Shown: positions 29,258 through 41,761, counted from the first letter of the stretch. The stretch: DNA of 64,000 nt from Oenanthe sinensis (GCA_028671895.1 CM053796.1:37570860-37634859), one strand, 5' to 3'. The notes: generated by a model from the sequence alone, not told the origin. Numbers and translations: made by a program.

Positions 29258-29585
29258 TATATAATATCTTTGTAGAAAGGCAACAAGACGATTCCACATG
29301 GACACTGAATATCTTATTTGAAGGCAAAAACATATATTGGCCAGTTTTTTGTTGAGAAGTAATCCCTTTCCGTTGTATGCATATGAAGAGGAGCTTTTAT
29401 ATCTTGGAGAAATTTATTTATTTGTTATTTGCAATGTACATAGCCAAAGCATGTCTTTCTTGGGTGATTCTGTCATGTGTATAAAACTTGTTTGCACTCT
29501 TGTCTATCCTATAAATTTTGTTTATATCCTTTTTGTCAACCAGGTGCAGTGTTTGATTATATTAGAAACACAAGCTTGCTATGCA

Positions 29586-29620
29586 GACTGCTGACTGCTG
29601 ACTGCTGACTGCTGACTGCA
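29586..29620. repeat. 7-bp tandem repeat (minisatellite)
   Basis: The unit GACTGCT is repeated about 4.5 times about 330 bp after the IQD stop codon, within or just beyond its 3' UTR. All copies are identical, which suggests length variability between individuals. Confidence 0.85.
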
Positions 29621-31134
29621 TGGTGCATACATTCGTATATCGCATCACATCTTAAATTGATACTGAGGTATTAGGAACTCTATATCCATGTTAAGCGAAC
29701 TAAATTGCTGAATTTGAAGTATGAGGCTGTAACTTACTTTAGGGTCTATAATTGATTTTAGCCTATGTTTTGCTCTGATCAATCTTGATACATGTATCAT
29801 CAACTTGCAACATGAGTATGTGAACTACTTTATATTAACAGTATGAAGACAGAGCACTTCATACATGTTCAGATTATATGACTGGTAGTGGAATTGAAAT
29901 ATATATGGTATGATTAAATATTCTTTTGGATCATCATAATATAATCCTAGACATAAGAAAGACAGACACTGAGACATTGATTCTTTAGTTTCTCTAATCT
30001 TTGATAAAAATCTAGAAAAGGAAGTAGAGATGATTAGTGTTTAAAAACAAGCATAGGTGGTACCTAGGATAGCTCAATGTCTCTGACAAATAGTTCAAGG
30101 TGGGTACAATAATTGACTTTGCTGTCTTTCACTTTCTTCTGTTGTTAGTAATCTAGATTCTGGATCTCCCACATGGGTATCTTGATATAAGACTCAAGAG
30201 AGTACTATAAAACTGACCACTGTTCACATTCACCATGAACAACAGCAATAACTGCTTTTAATTACTATAGATATAGTTGTCGATGTCTGGTAGGACCAAC
30301 ATGAATTCGACTTTTTTTTTTTTTTGACAAGAACATGAATTCGACTTGGTTACATATAAAACCGGAAAACGATTGTATGATCTCAAAATGACTCGTTTAT
30401 TAAAATCTTTGTCTTTGAACTTGTAGTTCTTTTTCGATTATCGAATTCTCGTAAGTTTTAAGACAGTAAGTGATTGACACGAATACAAACACGATCCCAA
30501 GCTTGTATTTGCCACGGTGCCACCCACCCCGACTACTAAACTACATGCATGCTTTTACAGATCGAAATTGATCAAAGAAACCTTTGACAAACCATGTTAC
30601 CGCAAGACAAGCACACAGAGTAACGTTCTAATGTTCGCTGATAATTAAATGTGGTAGATGACCAATTTTCCCAGAACTTTAAAGAAACCATTGTATCAAG
30701 CATATGTAATATGTAACTAAAAGCGATCAGTGAAACGAACCGTGAGCCTATATATCTAGAAACAAACTTGTAACTGAGGGCACCTAGGTATAATATAGCC
30801 TAAAAAAGTAAGCCTATACACCCAAAAGCAAACTTGTAACTGAGGGCACCTAGGTACAAATTAGCATAAAAAAGTTACTTATTACTGATTGAAGTGTTAA
30901 ATTCCAAGTTATATTTATGTGGATAGTAATTACAGTAAGTTGCATGATAGTTTGACAGTGTCTATCCATTCTGTTTTACTTAATGAGTTACAGGTAACAA
31001 AATTTGGAATAGATAAATATGAAAATATACAAAATCTGAGAAATTCAACAATAAGAGACCAAGTTTGCAGCAAGAATTTCATCAATAAAAAAGGGGGAAC
31101 TTGTTCAGATACTAACTGCTAGAAAACCAAGGAC
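29621..31134. other. Spacer between convergent IQD and TCP genes
   Basis: The IQD (+) and TCP (-) genes converge here, so both 3' UTRs should lie within it. The only structure seen is a 66-bp tandem duplication at 30744-30877. The small plus-strand ORF at 30919-31122 has no recognisable content. Confidence 0.55.
30744..30877. repeat. 66-bp tandem duplication
   Basis: Two adjacent copies share agcctata, aaacttgtaactgagggcac and ctaggta, and each ends in a taaaaaagt word. They start near 30744 and 30811 and differ at several positions. No coding content. Confidence 0.85.
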
Positions 31135-32406
31135 TTATTCTTGGTTTTGATAATCTTGATAGTGCAAGAAAGCATTTGTAGCTGAAGAACTGATTGAGAT
31201 TGGCTTAGTTGTCTCCCCTTGGCCTCTTACTAAGGCAGATTTTGAGAGTTCATTGTACACTAATTCGGTTCTCATCACCGATGATGTATTAAGTAAAGGC
31301 ATCCAATCATAATCTGTTTTCGAGAGAGAATTGTTTGTTGAAGGTATGAAAGTGGACTGAATGGATTCCCCCTGAAAATACATATTATTTTGTTCAAGAA
31401 ATTTCTCCGAATGCCCCTCTATTGAATCAAGTACTCGTACTTTTGGATTAGAATTCTTATTGGTCACTTTCTGGAACCAATGTGGATTAGCTGATGTGTT
31501 AAAGTTTATAGGGGTTGAGCTTGATGAGACGCTGTTATCATGTTCAGCTAAAGAATAAGGGCTTAAGTTCTGTTGTAGAATGGTTGGATCATCTTGAAAA
31601 GATTGAAGCGAAAGACAAAAATCTTGGTTTTGATTTTTTATTCTTGGATCAAAACCATGTTGGTAATTAGAGAAAGCAACTGAGGTGGATGAAGTCGAAC
31701 CACGAAGCAGTGAAATAAAGCTGAAGTTATTGTCAGGATTATCATTGAGATGATGCTGATCACTCAGATTAATACTATAGTCAGGATTCAGAAACTTACT
31801 CTGTAGCTGTATTTGCTGAGGAGTTTGATTCGGGATAATTTCTTCAATTTCTTTCTCCACATAATAAGGCAGCTGAGCAAGTGGCAAATCTTTACCAAGA
31901 GCACTAATAGCAGCTTCGGCTTCCTTCATTAACCAATCAATGGCATTACTTGCCCGATCAAAGCCTAGTCGATCTTGCACATCGAAGAATTCAATTGCAG
32001 TGTTGGCAGATAGTCGAACTCTCCTGTCCCTTAAACCCTTTGAAGTAGGTACCTTGCAGTGTCGATCTTTACTACCTGTCAAGCGAGGGATGCAACTTTC
32101 TTTATTTCCTTTAGTTCTCTTAAAGCACACATTTGATGCTTCTTCGTGTTCATCCAAACCATGCACCCTCTCCCTAAATCTTGTGTAGCCAATGTAAGTT
32201 TGATTAGAATTCAGAGAGAGATTATCTATTACTGCCTTTCCATGTAACCTTCTTCGTTGTGCTGGCTCAAAATAATCTTCTTTCGCTTTTGCTTCATGAT
32301 ATTGATCTTTGTTTTCGTCGACTGATAGTTGACGTTGATGGTTGGGATGAGCTACATTTGAACTTTCAGCTTTCTGCTTTTGAATGCTTATAATTTTAGT
32401 ATTCAT
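31135..32406 (-). CDS. CIN-class TCP transcription factor, TCP2-like
   Basis: Intronless 423-aa ORF, as usual for TCP genes. The bHLH-like TCP domain spans about residues 111-168: basic part [20 protein letters not shown], then helices with [20 protein letters not shown] and [21 protein letters not shown] and DRLGFD are closer to TCP2 than to TCP4. CIN-class TCPs are nuclear DNA-binding factors that limit leaf cell proliferation. Three oddities: a cysteine where most CIN proteins have serine (DRHCKV), a long 110-residue N-terminal extension, and no arginine-rich R domain after the TCP domain, which TCP2/TCP24 normally have. A miR319-like site overlaps codons 345-351 (GESIQST). The start is the first Met of the open frame; an internal start is possible. 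The gene is convergent with the IQD gene. Confidence 0.92.
   Translation of the reverse strand: MNTKIISIQKQKAESSNVAHPNHQRQLSVDENKDQYHEAKAKEDYFEPAQRRRLHGKAVIDNLSLNSNQTYIGYTRFRERVHGLDEHEEASNVCFKRTKGNKESCIPRLTGSKDRHCKVPTSKGLRDRRVRLSANTAIEFFDVQDRLGFDRASNAIDWLMKEAEAAISALGKDLPLAQLPYYVEKEIEEIIPNQTPQQIQLQSKFLNPDYSINLSDQHHLNDNPDNNFSFISLLRGSTSSTSVAFSNYQHGFDPRIKNQNQDFCLSLQSFQDDPTILQQNLSPYSLAEHDNSVSSSSTPINFNTSANPHWFQKVTNKNSNPKVRVLDSIEGHSEKFLEQNNMYFQGESIQSTFIPSTNNSLSKTDYDWMPLLNTSSVMRTELVYNELSKSALVRGQGETTKPISISSSATNAFLHYQDYQNQE
31352..31372 (-). promoter_or_regulatory. Divergent miR319 target-like site in the TCP coding sequence
   Basis: Read as mRNA, the site ends TTCAGTCCAC, which pairs fully with miR319 positions 2-10, and starts with a run of five G. 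Compared with a perfect complement, mismatches fall at miRNA positions 1, 11, 15-17 and 21. It encodes GESIQST at the same relative position where canonical TCP targets encode RGPLQSS-like residues. Whether it is still cleaved is unknown. Confidence 0.6.
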
Positions 32407-33470
32407 TTCTAGATTTGGTTGTTGTTTTCAGAATGGTGGCCTTGGAATTCTTCAACTATATTTTAGGCAATGTTGGTGTTTGGATGCTTTGGGTTTAGTT
32501 TAGGCTGTTAAAATAGTGTTTGGTTTATCCCAATATCATGATGAACATGATCGATCAAATACTAAATATTTTCTTATATTATTTGTTAATTTTCACCTAA
32601 AACTAAAGATGTCAACTTCTATACAAACTGGATTGGAAAACTACAAAAAAGTGACAAGCTAGCTACCCAGGGGGACAAAAATTGTTTCCAAATTTCTTCA
32701 TAGCACATTTTTATCACACCCCTTCATATGCACACGGGTTCATTGTATTTATTAGTGAATAATAAATAATAGTGTCATCGTTTGAGAAATTTTTTGATAA
32801 TTTTTTTTCAGAACTCTAGTATTCCTCATCAAAATACCGGTGACTGTTACATCACAAAATAGAAGGTCTCACTACCATAGTAGATACGGGATATTATAAA
32901 TCTTCTGTGTGCATTATTATTATTATTATGAATTAATATCTGTTATAATTAATTAGCAGTTAACTATAATTAGTTATAGTAATTAAAGTGCGCATATATG
33001 TAAATGCAGCATCCATGTGATCACGTACCAGCAGGTTGAATAGCACACACATAAGACATATGGGTCCATGATCTCGCTGAGGATTGGCTCAAGGAACTAG
33101 GACAATTGCATGCGTCCATGTGCATGGATGGTACTTGAATCCCTATATATCTTCTTTTTCTTCCGTGCCCTGTTTTTCTGATCGCTTTGTTTATGATGAT
33201 TGCACAGTGTTGTTTTCATGCATGTCCTCTCAGGTATCTTCCTCACTATAGTATGTCAATATGCTCATTTCTATATTTCCTTCCTAGCTAGATTCAATAT
33301 ATCAAGATAAAACTCGAAAATGCTCAAGTTTAAATATATGAAAAGCTAGTCCTAACGTGCATTAATGCAGCTTTATATAATTAAGTTGATAGTAGTATAG
33401 ATTAAAGAAATGTCAAGACAAATGCAATTGATCAGTGCATCACATACTCTTTAGCTTAATTCTATTAATG
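32407..33470. other. TCP upstream region
   Basis: This is the promoter side of the minus-strand TCP gene. It is AT-rich with a short ATT microsatellite near 32910-32928. No ORF or transposon end was recognised. Confidence 0.4.
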
Positions 33471-33620
33471 CACTACAACACGAATTGTGACAACATTTAT
33501 ACAACGAATATGTTGCAATTATTCGAATTTGTGACAAAAATCGTTCCATCACAAATACTCCCATCATAAGTTTAAAGTTCTCATTCTATTGCAACTTATA
33601 AGTGGGTCTTTTTGTCTATA
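33471..33620. mobile_element. One end of a CACTA-like element
   Basis: CACTACAACACGAATTGTG at 33471 has the CACTA terminal word followed by closely spaced short repeats (cgaattgtgacaa, cgaatttgtgacaaa, catcacaaat), as in sub-terminal regions of En/Spm elements. No matching TGTAGTG end was found, so this is probably a broken remnant. The right limit given is arbitrary. Confidence 0.45.
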
Positions 33621-33627
33621 ATACAAT

Positions 33628-34245
33628 TACAATAGAACCTTGATAGATAAATACGTTTGGACCAAACATATATATTCATTTAAAGAGATTATTTATTTAT
33701 CGATAAATGAATATTATTCATTTAGATAATATTTTTATATTTTTTTCTTAATTATATTATTTATATATATTATGTTCAAATGTACCTGGAATTCACCGTA
33801 ATTATAATTTTTATATAAATTTTAATTACATTCATTTTTTTAAAATTCTATATTAGTTGTATTGTACATGCGTGCATGAAATAGATAAAGTGTACAATAC
33901 CATGCATTATACAAAATTAAGGATAAGATGCATTTTTGTGGAGGGAAGAAATAATTAATTTTAGAGGTTTTTTTTTGAAAAGATATGACTTATTAATATG
34001 TTTGAAAATTATTATTGGGTGAAATGTATTCATATATTATATAAATAAAAATATATTATTTAAAATATAGTGATTATTCATTTATATTTACATAAGGCCT
34101 ATAAAAACTACATTTTTGTTTATTCGTTTATGTATTTAGCGAGTTTATTCATTAAGCTCATTTGCCCAAATGGGGACCGAAAAAATTTATTCATTTATCG
34201 AGGTTATTCATTTATCGAACATTCATTTATCGATGTTCTACTGTA
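33628..34245. mobile_element. TIR element with TACA(A/G)TAGAAC termini
   Basis: The left end TACAATAGAACCTTGATAGA and the reversed right end TACAGTAGAACATCGATAAA form inverted repeats. Both arms carry several copies of TTATTCATTTATCGA. There is no coding capacity. This end sequence is a common plant repeat, but I cannot assign a superfamily from it. Target duplication not clear. Confidence 0.55.
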
Positions 34246-34325
34246 CTATATAATTTAGTTGTACAAAAAAACATGGGAAGTATTTTATAATATACTACAG
34301 TATTTCTTATTTTATTTTTGCGTGT

Positions 34326-34350
34326 GGGGGGGGGGGGGGGGGGGGGGGGG
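34326..34350 (+). repeat. G25 homopolymer
   Basis: Twenty-five consecutive G in an otherwise AT-rich spacer, 80 bp beyond the TIR element at 33628-34245. It could fold as a G-quadruplex. Its true length is uncertain because such tracts are prone to sequencing error. Confidence 0.85.
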
Positions 34351-34930
34351 CTTAATGTGGCTACGGAACGCTGGTGTATCAAATTTGTATGACAAATACA
34401 AAAGTGAGTCTGTAGCGACATTCATCTTCCATGCTGTGTCCACTGGGTTCCAGCAAGGTTTACGGACAAATTAAACAGTAGCAGCAAGTACGCATATATA
34501 TAAAATAAAGTGCCATTGGGGCTGATAACTCCATAGTTAAAGCAGTGCATGTTAGGTAGTAGTGATATATTACTACAATTTATATGCATGGTCCACTCTC
34601 CATATACATATGTTAAGTATATATGTTAAAATATACTGTATAGTTGATGCTTAATGGGGAATAAAGCTGAAACTGATAACAGTAAGCCTGTGATCAAAAA
34701 ATGATTTTAGAAAAACAGTTACACTCGAATTTTTAGAATTTGAATTTGCGTATTAGCTGCACCTGCATATATTAGATTCAAAACAATTTAGATGACAGAT
34801 CCAGCTTAAATGCTACAACATTTCTCACAATTTGTAATTATAAAAGGGAGATGCTGTCCGGTAGGGTGGTTGACAATTCCCCATATTTGAACGTATACAT
34901 GCATAACGATTAGTCTAGTCTCTGAACAGG

Positions 34931-35211
34931 TCCTCCTCCGTTCCAAATTAGTAGTCATTTTAAAAAAAAAATTATCTTATAATATATGTCCACTATGTAT
35001 TTTTAATACAATTTTATAGATAAATTTACAAAATAACACTTTGACTAAAATATTGGTAATTAATGTAATATAGTTATCATTTAAATTATGTATTTAAACT
35101 ATCTCAATCAATATAATTAATATTGATACAAATGAAAAATAATTTTTATGTTAAAATTTCTTGATATGCATAATTTTTTCAAAAATAACATGTAAAATGG
35201 GACGGAGAGAG
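34931..35211. mobile_element. Stowaway-like MITE (left TSD lost)
   Basis: The left end is TCCTCCTCCGTTCCAAATTA; the reversed right end is CTCTCTCCGTCCCATTTTAC followed by TA at 35212-35213. These ends match the CTCCCTCCGT(C/T)CC type of Tc1/Mariner MITEs. The left flank lacks the expected TA. The interior is AT-rich and non-coding. Confidence 0.6.
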
Positions 35212-36127
35212 TAAATATGAATTAATTTTACTTTTTCACCCAACTACTTTGGGTTAGGACCGGTTGGAAAGTAAGTCCTGATCGGATGAAATAGGATGAA
35301 TTAAAATAGTATTTTATAATATATATATATATATATATTAATTTTTTTTCCCGACCACATGGAAGGGAAACAAAAGATTTTTTATTTTTCAATATGATTC
35401 GAATTTAAATGAAATTTTGACAATTTATAGAAGAAAAGAACGAAGGAATTTTATAGAATCATAAGACCACATATTGCTAGCCCAATTTCTGCATTGATAA
35501 TCGTAAAAAGGATCCTATTTTGCATGATCAGTGTTGGAGTGAATTGAAAAAACTGGTCAGTTCCGTTAAGGCGGGTTCAGCCAATTCTTACTTGTAAATC
35601 TATTTGACATCATAATGGGACCAAAAAAATTGGAGCTGAGCACTCCCATTATAGATGGTCTTAAGTGGTGGAATCAATGAGCAACTACAAGAATCCGAGC
35701 AAGTCGGTGTCTGGACAGTGGACACAATAGCCCAACGCCCAAGTATAGATGATCATTTGATCCCGGATGAGTACATGAGCTGCAGATTGACCCCCACGTG
35801 ACTCAAAAGTGTTGAAATAATCACATAACACTGAAAATAATTATAAAATAAATAAAAAATTACATAATATATAAAAAATATAGGATATAAAAAAATTATA
35901 TATATTTTTTGTATGTTACGTAATTTTTTTATTTGTTTTGTCATTGTTTTTTGTGCTCCATAATTTTTTCTATTTTCAATAATTTTTTCATTTGCTTTGC
36001 AATTATATTTGTTGTTGGTTTCCTCATTTACTTAAATAAGGGAGTTCTTCATTCAACCTAAACTTATATACATATATATAATACATTTTAAAGAAAAGGC
36101 AAAAAATGTCTACAATAAATTTGGTTG

Positions 36128-36161
36128 GTCGATACGTGCATTGCACGAGTTTTTATGCTAG
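36128..36161 (+). mobile_element. Helitron 3' terminus (plus strand)
   Basis: A hairpin CGTGC-ATT-GCACG is followed about 12 nt later by CTAG at 36158-36161 and a flanking T. This is the Helitron 3' end signature, with the element body to the left. No 5' TC end was located in the 35.2-36.1 kb stretch, so only the terminus is annotated. Confidence 0.6.
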
Positions 36162-37992
36162 TTATTACCAATTCATCAAAATCTAAATTAAATATGTCAA
36201 TATAAAATTGTATATACTTGAATTGAATAAAATATTACAAAATTTATATTATTATTTGGAATGAAGAGAAGAAATCTTTACATTATTTTTTTTTTTATTT
36301 TTCCTTATAATTTAAATTATCAATATAATTCATGAATTTTAGAAGTAGTATTTCATTTTTTTAATTCATTTTCCCTTCAAATTTTATCATTAAAATTTTT
36401 ATTTCATCACTCGTGTTCACTATTTATTTCTATATTTTTTGTCTTTATTTCTTTTTTCCAAATTTATCTCCATTTTTTAATACAACTTTTTTGCCATATC
36501 ATCTCCTCTAAATAACTTAACATTTCAATTTTATGTACAATAAGTCACTTTGTATGCATAAAAACCTCAGGTTCTAATTTTAAATCATAAAAAGCTCCAA
36601 GTCACGATACGATCCTGCTTTTCAATATTTTGAATCATTAAACTATTAAAATAAGTTTTTTTTTCATTAATTTTTCAAAAACATGCTACCAAGATAAGAG
36701 GTCATTATTAAAATCAAGATATTAAAAAACTCGGGGAAAAAGCTTTGCACGGACATGTTCTAATAAATTTTTTATATGTGTTTTATGTTTTAATAAATAT
36801 TTTTTAATAAATTAATAAATATAATACATAAAATAATTTTCATTGCTATTACGAGAGAAACTGTAATAATGTATTAAAAATGGTTTTTTTTTTATTATAG
36901 TAACTACATTGATATCACTTTCCATAGATGTAGGGTTGTAAATTAATCCGGACTATCCGGTATCTCGGATTATATTCGATTCGAAAATATGATACATGTC
37001 TTATATCCATTTTATAAATGATTCAAATCTGGCGGAAAAATTAAACTCAAATAAAATATGATCCCGAATATAAGCACTCATATACCCGCTCAGATTATGT
37101 ATCATATTATTTTTTATAAAATGATCTTACCTGAATATCCGAATATGATCCATGATTCATATTCAATTCGAACCCATATATAAATTATATTTTTAGTCCA
37201 TTACATTTGTAAGGAAATAATGATTTTATAATTTCTTAATATCTTATATAAGTTTAAATTTTCACAAAATACGATTGTTTCACCGTGATAAATTATATAT
37301 ACATAAGTTTTAATTCATAATTATTATGTTTTTACAGTATTATATTTATTTGACTAAATGATAATCATTTGAATAGTTGAAATAAAAACTATAGTTAATG
37401 TTAGTGCATCATATTTGACTCATATTCGGTGGATCATAAACTACCCGGTTAAAAAATAAAATACGGTACTCGTTCATATTTGGTTTGGATCCGGACCTCA
37501 TATATCCGGTATCGGTTTGTATCCGAATAAAATGATCCCGGACCCAAATCTGGACACACTAAAAATAAAACGATCCGATACTTGAACACATGGGTGTCCG
37601 GTTCTACCATATCATTTTATAGTCGAGTATAGATGTTAAAATATTTTATAATTAAGTGGTGTAACATGTATTTCAGGTTTTCTAACCATTTACATATATT
37701 TTATAACATAATTAAATTTTCATATCTCACGAATAACTCAATAATATCATACATCGACAAAACGACAAACAAATATATTTAGTCTTATATATATATAACG
37801 TATTGTAACTATACAAAAATTAATTTACATAAGTTAATTACAAAATAATTAGTGTTAATATATATTAATAAATATGAGATATTAATATTTATACTATATT
37901 ATTATAGCCGAAATATTAAAAATTTTGGTTGGTCGGTTGGTCGGTACTCACGGGCCTAAAACATATATATGTATTAAATTATATAATTTTAC

Positions 37993-38313
37993 TTAAGCTT
38001 AAATGTAATTTAAACCCTGTGTTATTAACAATATACAATTCAAACCCTCTTTTAATATATTTAGTAAATTTAACCCTACATTTTTTAACTATTTACAATT
38101 TTACTTGGGGACAGTAAAGTTCAAGGATCTATCGAGACTTGACAGCAAAGTGTGCGGAGCCAAAGATACTGTCACCATGGTAGAGCTAGAAGTTGACAGT
38201 ATACCTTTAGTGAATAGTTCAAAAATGTAGGGTTAAATTTACTAAATATATTAAAAGAGGATTTTACTTGTATATTCTTAAAAATGCAGGGTCTAAATTG
38301 TATTAAAGCCTAA
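37993..38313. mobile_element. MITE with about 100-bp terminal inverted repeats
   Basis: The left arm (37993-38094) and right arm (38212-38313) are near-perfect reverse complements. Shared words include TCTTTTAATATATTTAGTAA and ATTTAACCCTACATTTTT. The loop of about 117 bp has moderate GC and no ORF. The short loop and long arms make a foldback that would yield a long hairpin RNA if transcribed. Flanking TTA/TAA words could be a target duplication, but they are not identical. Confidence 0.8.
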
Positions 38314-38887
38314 TAATAATATATGAAATAAAATCATTTTCTAAAAATATGTTATTGCACATTAATTAAATTAATTAAATATGCATAATAGTATAATAAC
38401 AGGTTAATTAATTGTATATAAGGGTATAATAATAACTTAGAAATTAGAATTAATTAATTGCTGACATGACAATAACAAGTGATATGACAAATGAGGTGGA
38501 ATAAAATCATTCCTTAAAAAGTATATGATGTAGTATTATATAATAGGGAGATATGGAGATGACCATTATTTTGGTGAGTGTTTTCTTATATATAGAGTTC
38601 TGGAGAGAATCTTTGATTTTAATAGAATCTCATAAATAATATCAAAATCAATTATATTTATACATCATGAAATTGGAAATTTTGATTTTAACATAAATTT
38701 ATACTATCCGTATAATTAGGTAAAAATATTTATATAACTAGATACAAAATTTAATTATGGCTAAATATTACATAAATTTTATTATAAAATTTTGATAGGT
38801 TGAATTTATGAAAAGAGTTTTGATACCATATATGTTTGATTTACAAAATGTAGGATATAGGAAAATATGTTCTACTTTTATAATTTA

Positions 38888-38920
38888 CTAGCATTAGTGC
38901 CCGTGCAAGGCACGAGACTC
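38888..38920 (-). mobile_element. Helitron 3' terminus (minus strand)
   Basis: On the minus strand: hairpin CTCGTGC-CTT-GCACGGG, then about 8 nt and CTAG ending at 38888, with a flanking T. The body lies to the right, but I did not find a matching 5' end. It faces the plus-strand terminus at 36161, so the two are not ends of one element. Confidence 0.6.
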
Positions 38921-40718
38921 ATTTGAATTCTTATAATTATAATATTTTTAGATGACTTCTGATTTATTTTACCTCTTATTATTTGCAGAACATGCGAGAA
39001 ATACAAGTCAAAACACAATGATATTAAACTTCCATAAAGATACGCACCAGTCATAATACCGTATCAATATTTTCATTAATTCGTTGGTAAATACAATAAA
39101 TAATATATATAATAAAGATGCACAAGATATAATATATTATTTATATGTATTAAAATACTCACTACTCTGTCTCAAAACTATACATGCTATATTATCCCAA
39201 TCTTTTTAACCAATCACATTTATTCTTAATATATGTATCCTTATTCAAAGATTAGTGTAAACATTCAATTGTGTTGCAAAGGAAGTATCACAAATATGCT
39301 TCAATTGCAGAGCTAGATAATAATCGACTTATTAATTAGTAAAAATGTAGTAAATAATTTGGTAATAAACATTTTAGACCGTTAATAAAATGTAAAATAC
39401 AAGTTAAGTTGTTAATATTACTTCTTGTAAAGTGTATATTAAAGATAAATTGACCAAAATACCTGTATACGGGAAGATGACCCTTTTTACATGCCGACCA
39501 CGTATATACAACATGCGTATTCTAGTTTTCAGTTGGAAGCTCACTTTTGGCACGTCTTGGAAACACTTAACCACAACCACTATCTAGGATGTGTTTATAT
39601 GAGAGTGACACGTGTCCTACAGGGGTAAAATAATTTCATACACCTTGCTCTTCGTAAATACATGTAGTAGACTGTTGGTCCCATAAATTTAAAATGAAAT
39701 TCAATAATAGTTGAGTAGACAAATAAAATACAAACACTCCAATATTGCAGAGGAGCAAGCTATGAGCCCAACAGTATATATCTTAATGATACTTGATTTG
39801 ATACAGTGCACTGATGTCTATACAACATATAAACAACTTTCATATGCGTATAGGTTCCTGCGCATTACAGTAATGTGTGTAGATTAGATTTCCATATACT
39901 ATACACATTTTCTTAATGCGACTTCAAACTACGCATACTCCTTATGCGTGGTCCCCGAGTATCCAAGGCCTTAGTTTGCGCTCGTCGGTATTTCAGTTAC
40001 TTACTCTCAAAAAAATGGTATCGAGGGCCTTCACCCTAAATTAAACCTTGATAATTAAATATCCTTGCGATCAGAAAATTTTATCTATTTATCGAAATTT
40101 AAAATACATTTTCTCTATTATTGTATTTGAGGTTGAGGAAATTTATTAACATGTCGAATATAATATAATATATATATAATATAATATCTCAAATTACTAA
40201 AACATCAAAAATTTGGAACATAGATAATATAATATCTATGTTATTAAATATATTATTATTATTTTAATACATAACCTTTTTCGGATATAATCAATTTTGT
40301 TAAGAAAATGGAATCATTTCTTGAAATTTTGTGATAATAATAAATTTCAACATTTAAGTACTTGTCCAAGTATTAATATGTTATTATTAGTAGTAAAAAT
40401 AATAATGCTAAATAGGTAGCCTACGAATGCTATTGGCCGTGTGACTGTTAACCTCATGGAATATCATGTGATAGATTTTTTGATGCCTTGTCAAATATTT
40501 TTGGATTCGCCAAGACTCAATACTTAAGCGCTTATCTTCTCTAATCTATATGGTATTGTTCAGACAGCAGAATTCTGAAAATTGTTGCCTCAGCGTTTGC
40601 ACGGGCCCTCATATCAAACCATATATATATATATGTCTTGATTTGTATTGGCTCAATACCAAAATTTTAAGTACTGCAATACAAGCATGTATCCAAAGGA
40701 ATCATCACGGCCATCATT

Positions 40719-41400
40719 TTGCAAAGCATCTCTAAAATGCAATATTTAACACTATCGAAGGAATTGACAATTTTACAATTAATATATAATACAATAATTT
40801 GTCTTTGCAACAAGCTAAATGTTAAAGTTGGGATCTGTGTCGATCACCAGAAGACAAGTCTTGGTAATTCGTCTTTAAGTAATGATAGTAACATTAGTGG
40901 TAGGGGTAGAGGTTTAATAGTTGATATTAGGTGTACTCTTGAAGTAAAGGTTAACCAAGTTCCTGAAGCTAATGTAAACCTATATCTATGCTTGTGCAAC
41001 ACAATGACCAGGTGTGCGCTAGTAATGGCTCCAAGGAATTAAGTTTGGATGCACCACTGACAAAGAAAAAGAGAAAAAATGGACCAAAGAAATTGAACGT
41101 CCTATCGTGTAATTATGTGCAATTCAATGGTCTAAATGCTCCTTCAATAAATGATAGCTCCCTAGATAATGAATCGATTCAACTGGCTACCACCAGTACA
41201 GGTTTAGATGTAGATTTAAAAGTAATGTTACCGGTGCAGAGCTAGGGTTACCTGTTGAAAGCCTCAAAGAAATGCATCAGAGTACCTGTGCCTATGGTAG
41301 TAATGGTGAAAAGTGTCGGGTCGAGTGTAGACATGTTGCTGCAGATCTTAAGAGTACCAAGAAGCTGATACAAACTCCTTTTTTAAAGTGGTAGAAAGTG
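40719..41400 (+). pseudogene. Unrecognised decayed coding-like segment
   Basis: Two overlapping ORFs (40719-41042, 40988-41245) and a third open stretch to about 41390 read as pieces in different frames. They contain VCASNGSKELSLDAPLTKKK and ESLKEMHQSTCAYGSNGEK. Codon use looks less AT-biased than the surrounding DNA. I do not recognise the family; a frameshifted transposon or duplicated-gene fragment is the likeliest explanation. It lies next to the YIF1 pseudogene, possibly in the same duplicated block. Confidence 0.25.
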
Positions 41401-41457
41401 ACAACCAGGCATGTATGGGCACTATCAGCTTTAGATTTACGAACATCGCCTTGTATG

Positions 41458-41594
41458 GAGACCCTGAACCAGCGCCTTTAATTCTGTTTTACAATATATA
41501 TAAAAACTAAAATCTTAATATCAGTGAGAGACCCTGAACCAATGTCTTTAATTCTCTTTTACAATATAAAAACTAAAATCTTAATATCAGTGAT
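41458..41594. repeat. 70-bp tandem duplication
   Basis: Adjacent copies start at 41458 and 41528, each with gagaccctgaacca, ctttaattct, ttttacaatata and aaaactaaaatcttaatatc. The copies differ mainly by an extra TATA in the first. No coding content. Confidence 0.85.
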
Positions 41595-41761
41595 ATTCAA
41601 AGAGAACTCAGTTCTATTTTACAACCAATGTCATGCTTATTGTTGACAGAAAGAATTTAAGCAGAGAATTATTGAACTATCAGAAACTTCGGTAGGTCTG
41701 ATAGTTTTAAAACCTACATTTGCCCCCAGCAGGTGGTCCTTCTTGATTATATCCATCAGCA

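Larger units (their letters stand above)
35214..40500. other. AT-rich transposon-rich spacer
   Basis: No gene was recognised in this 5.3-kb block. It holds Helitron 3' ends at 36128-36161 and from 38888, an inverted-repeat MITE at 37993-38313, and a stretch at about 36930-37620 rich in atccgg/gatccc words that looks like a decayed transposon. AT microsatellites occur near 35318-35340 and 37776-37798. ORFs here are short and compositionally biased. Confidence 0.55.
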
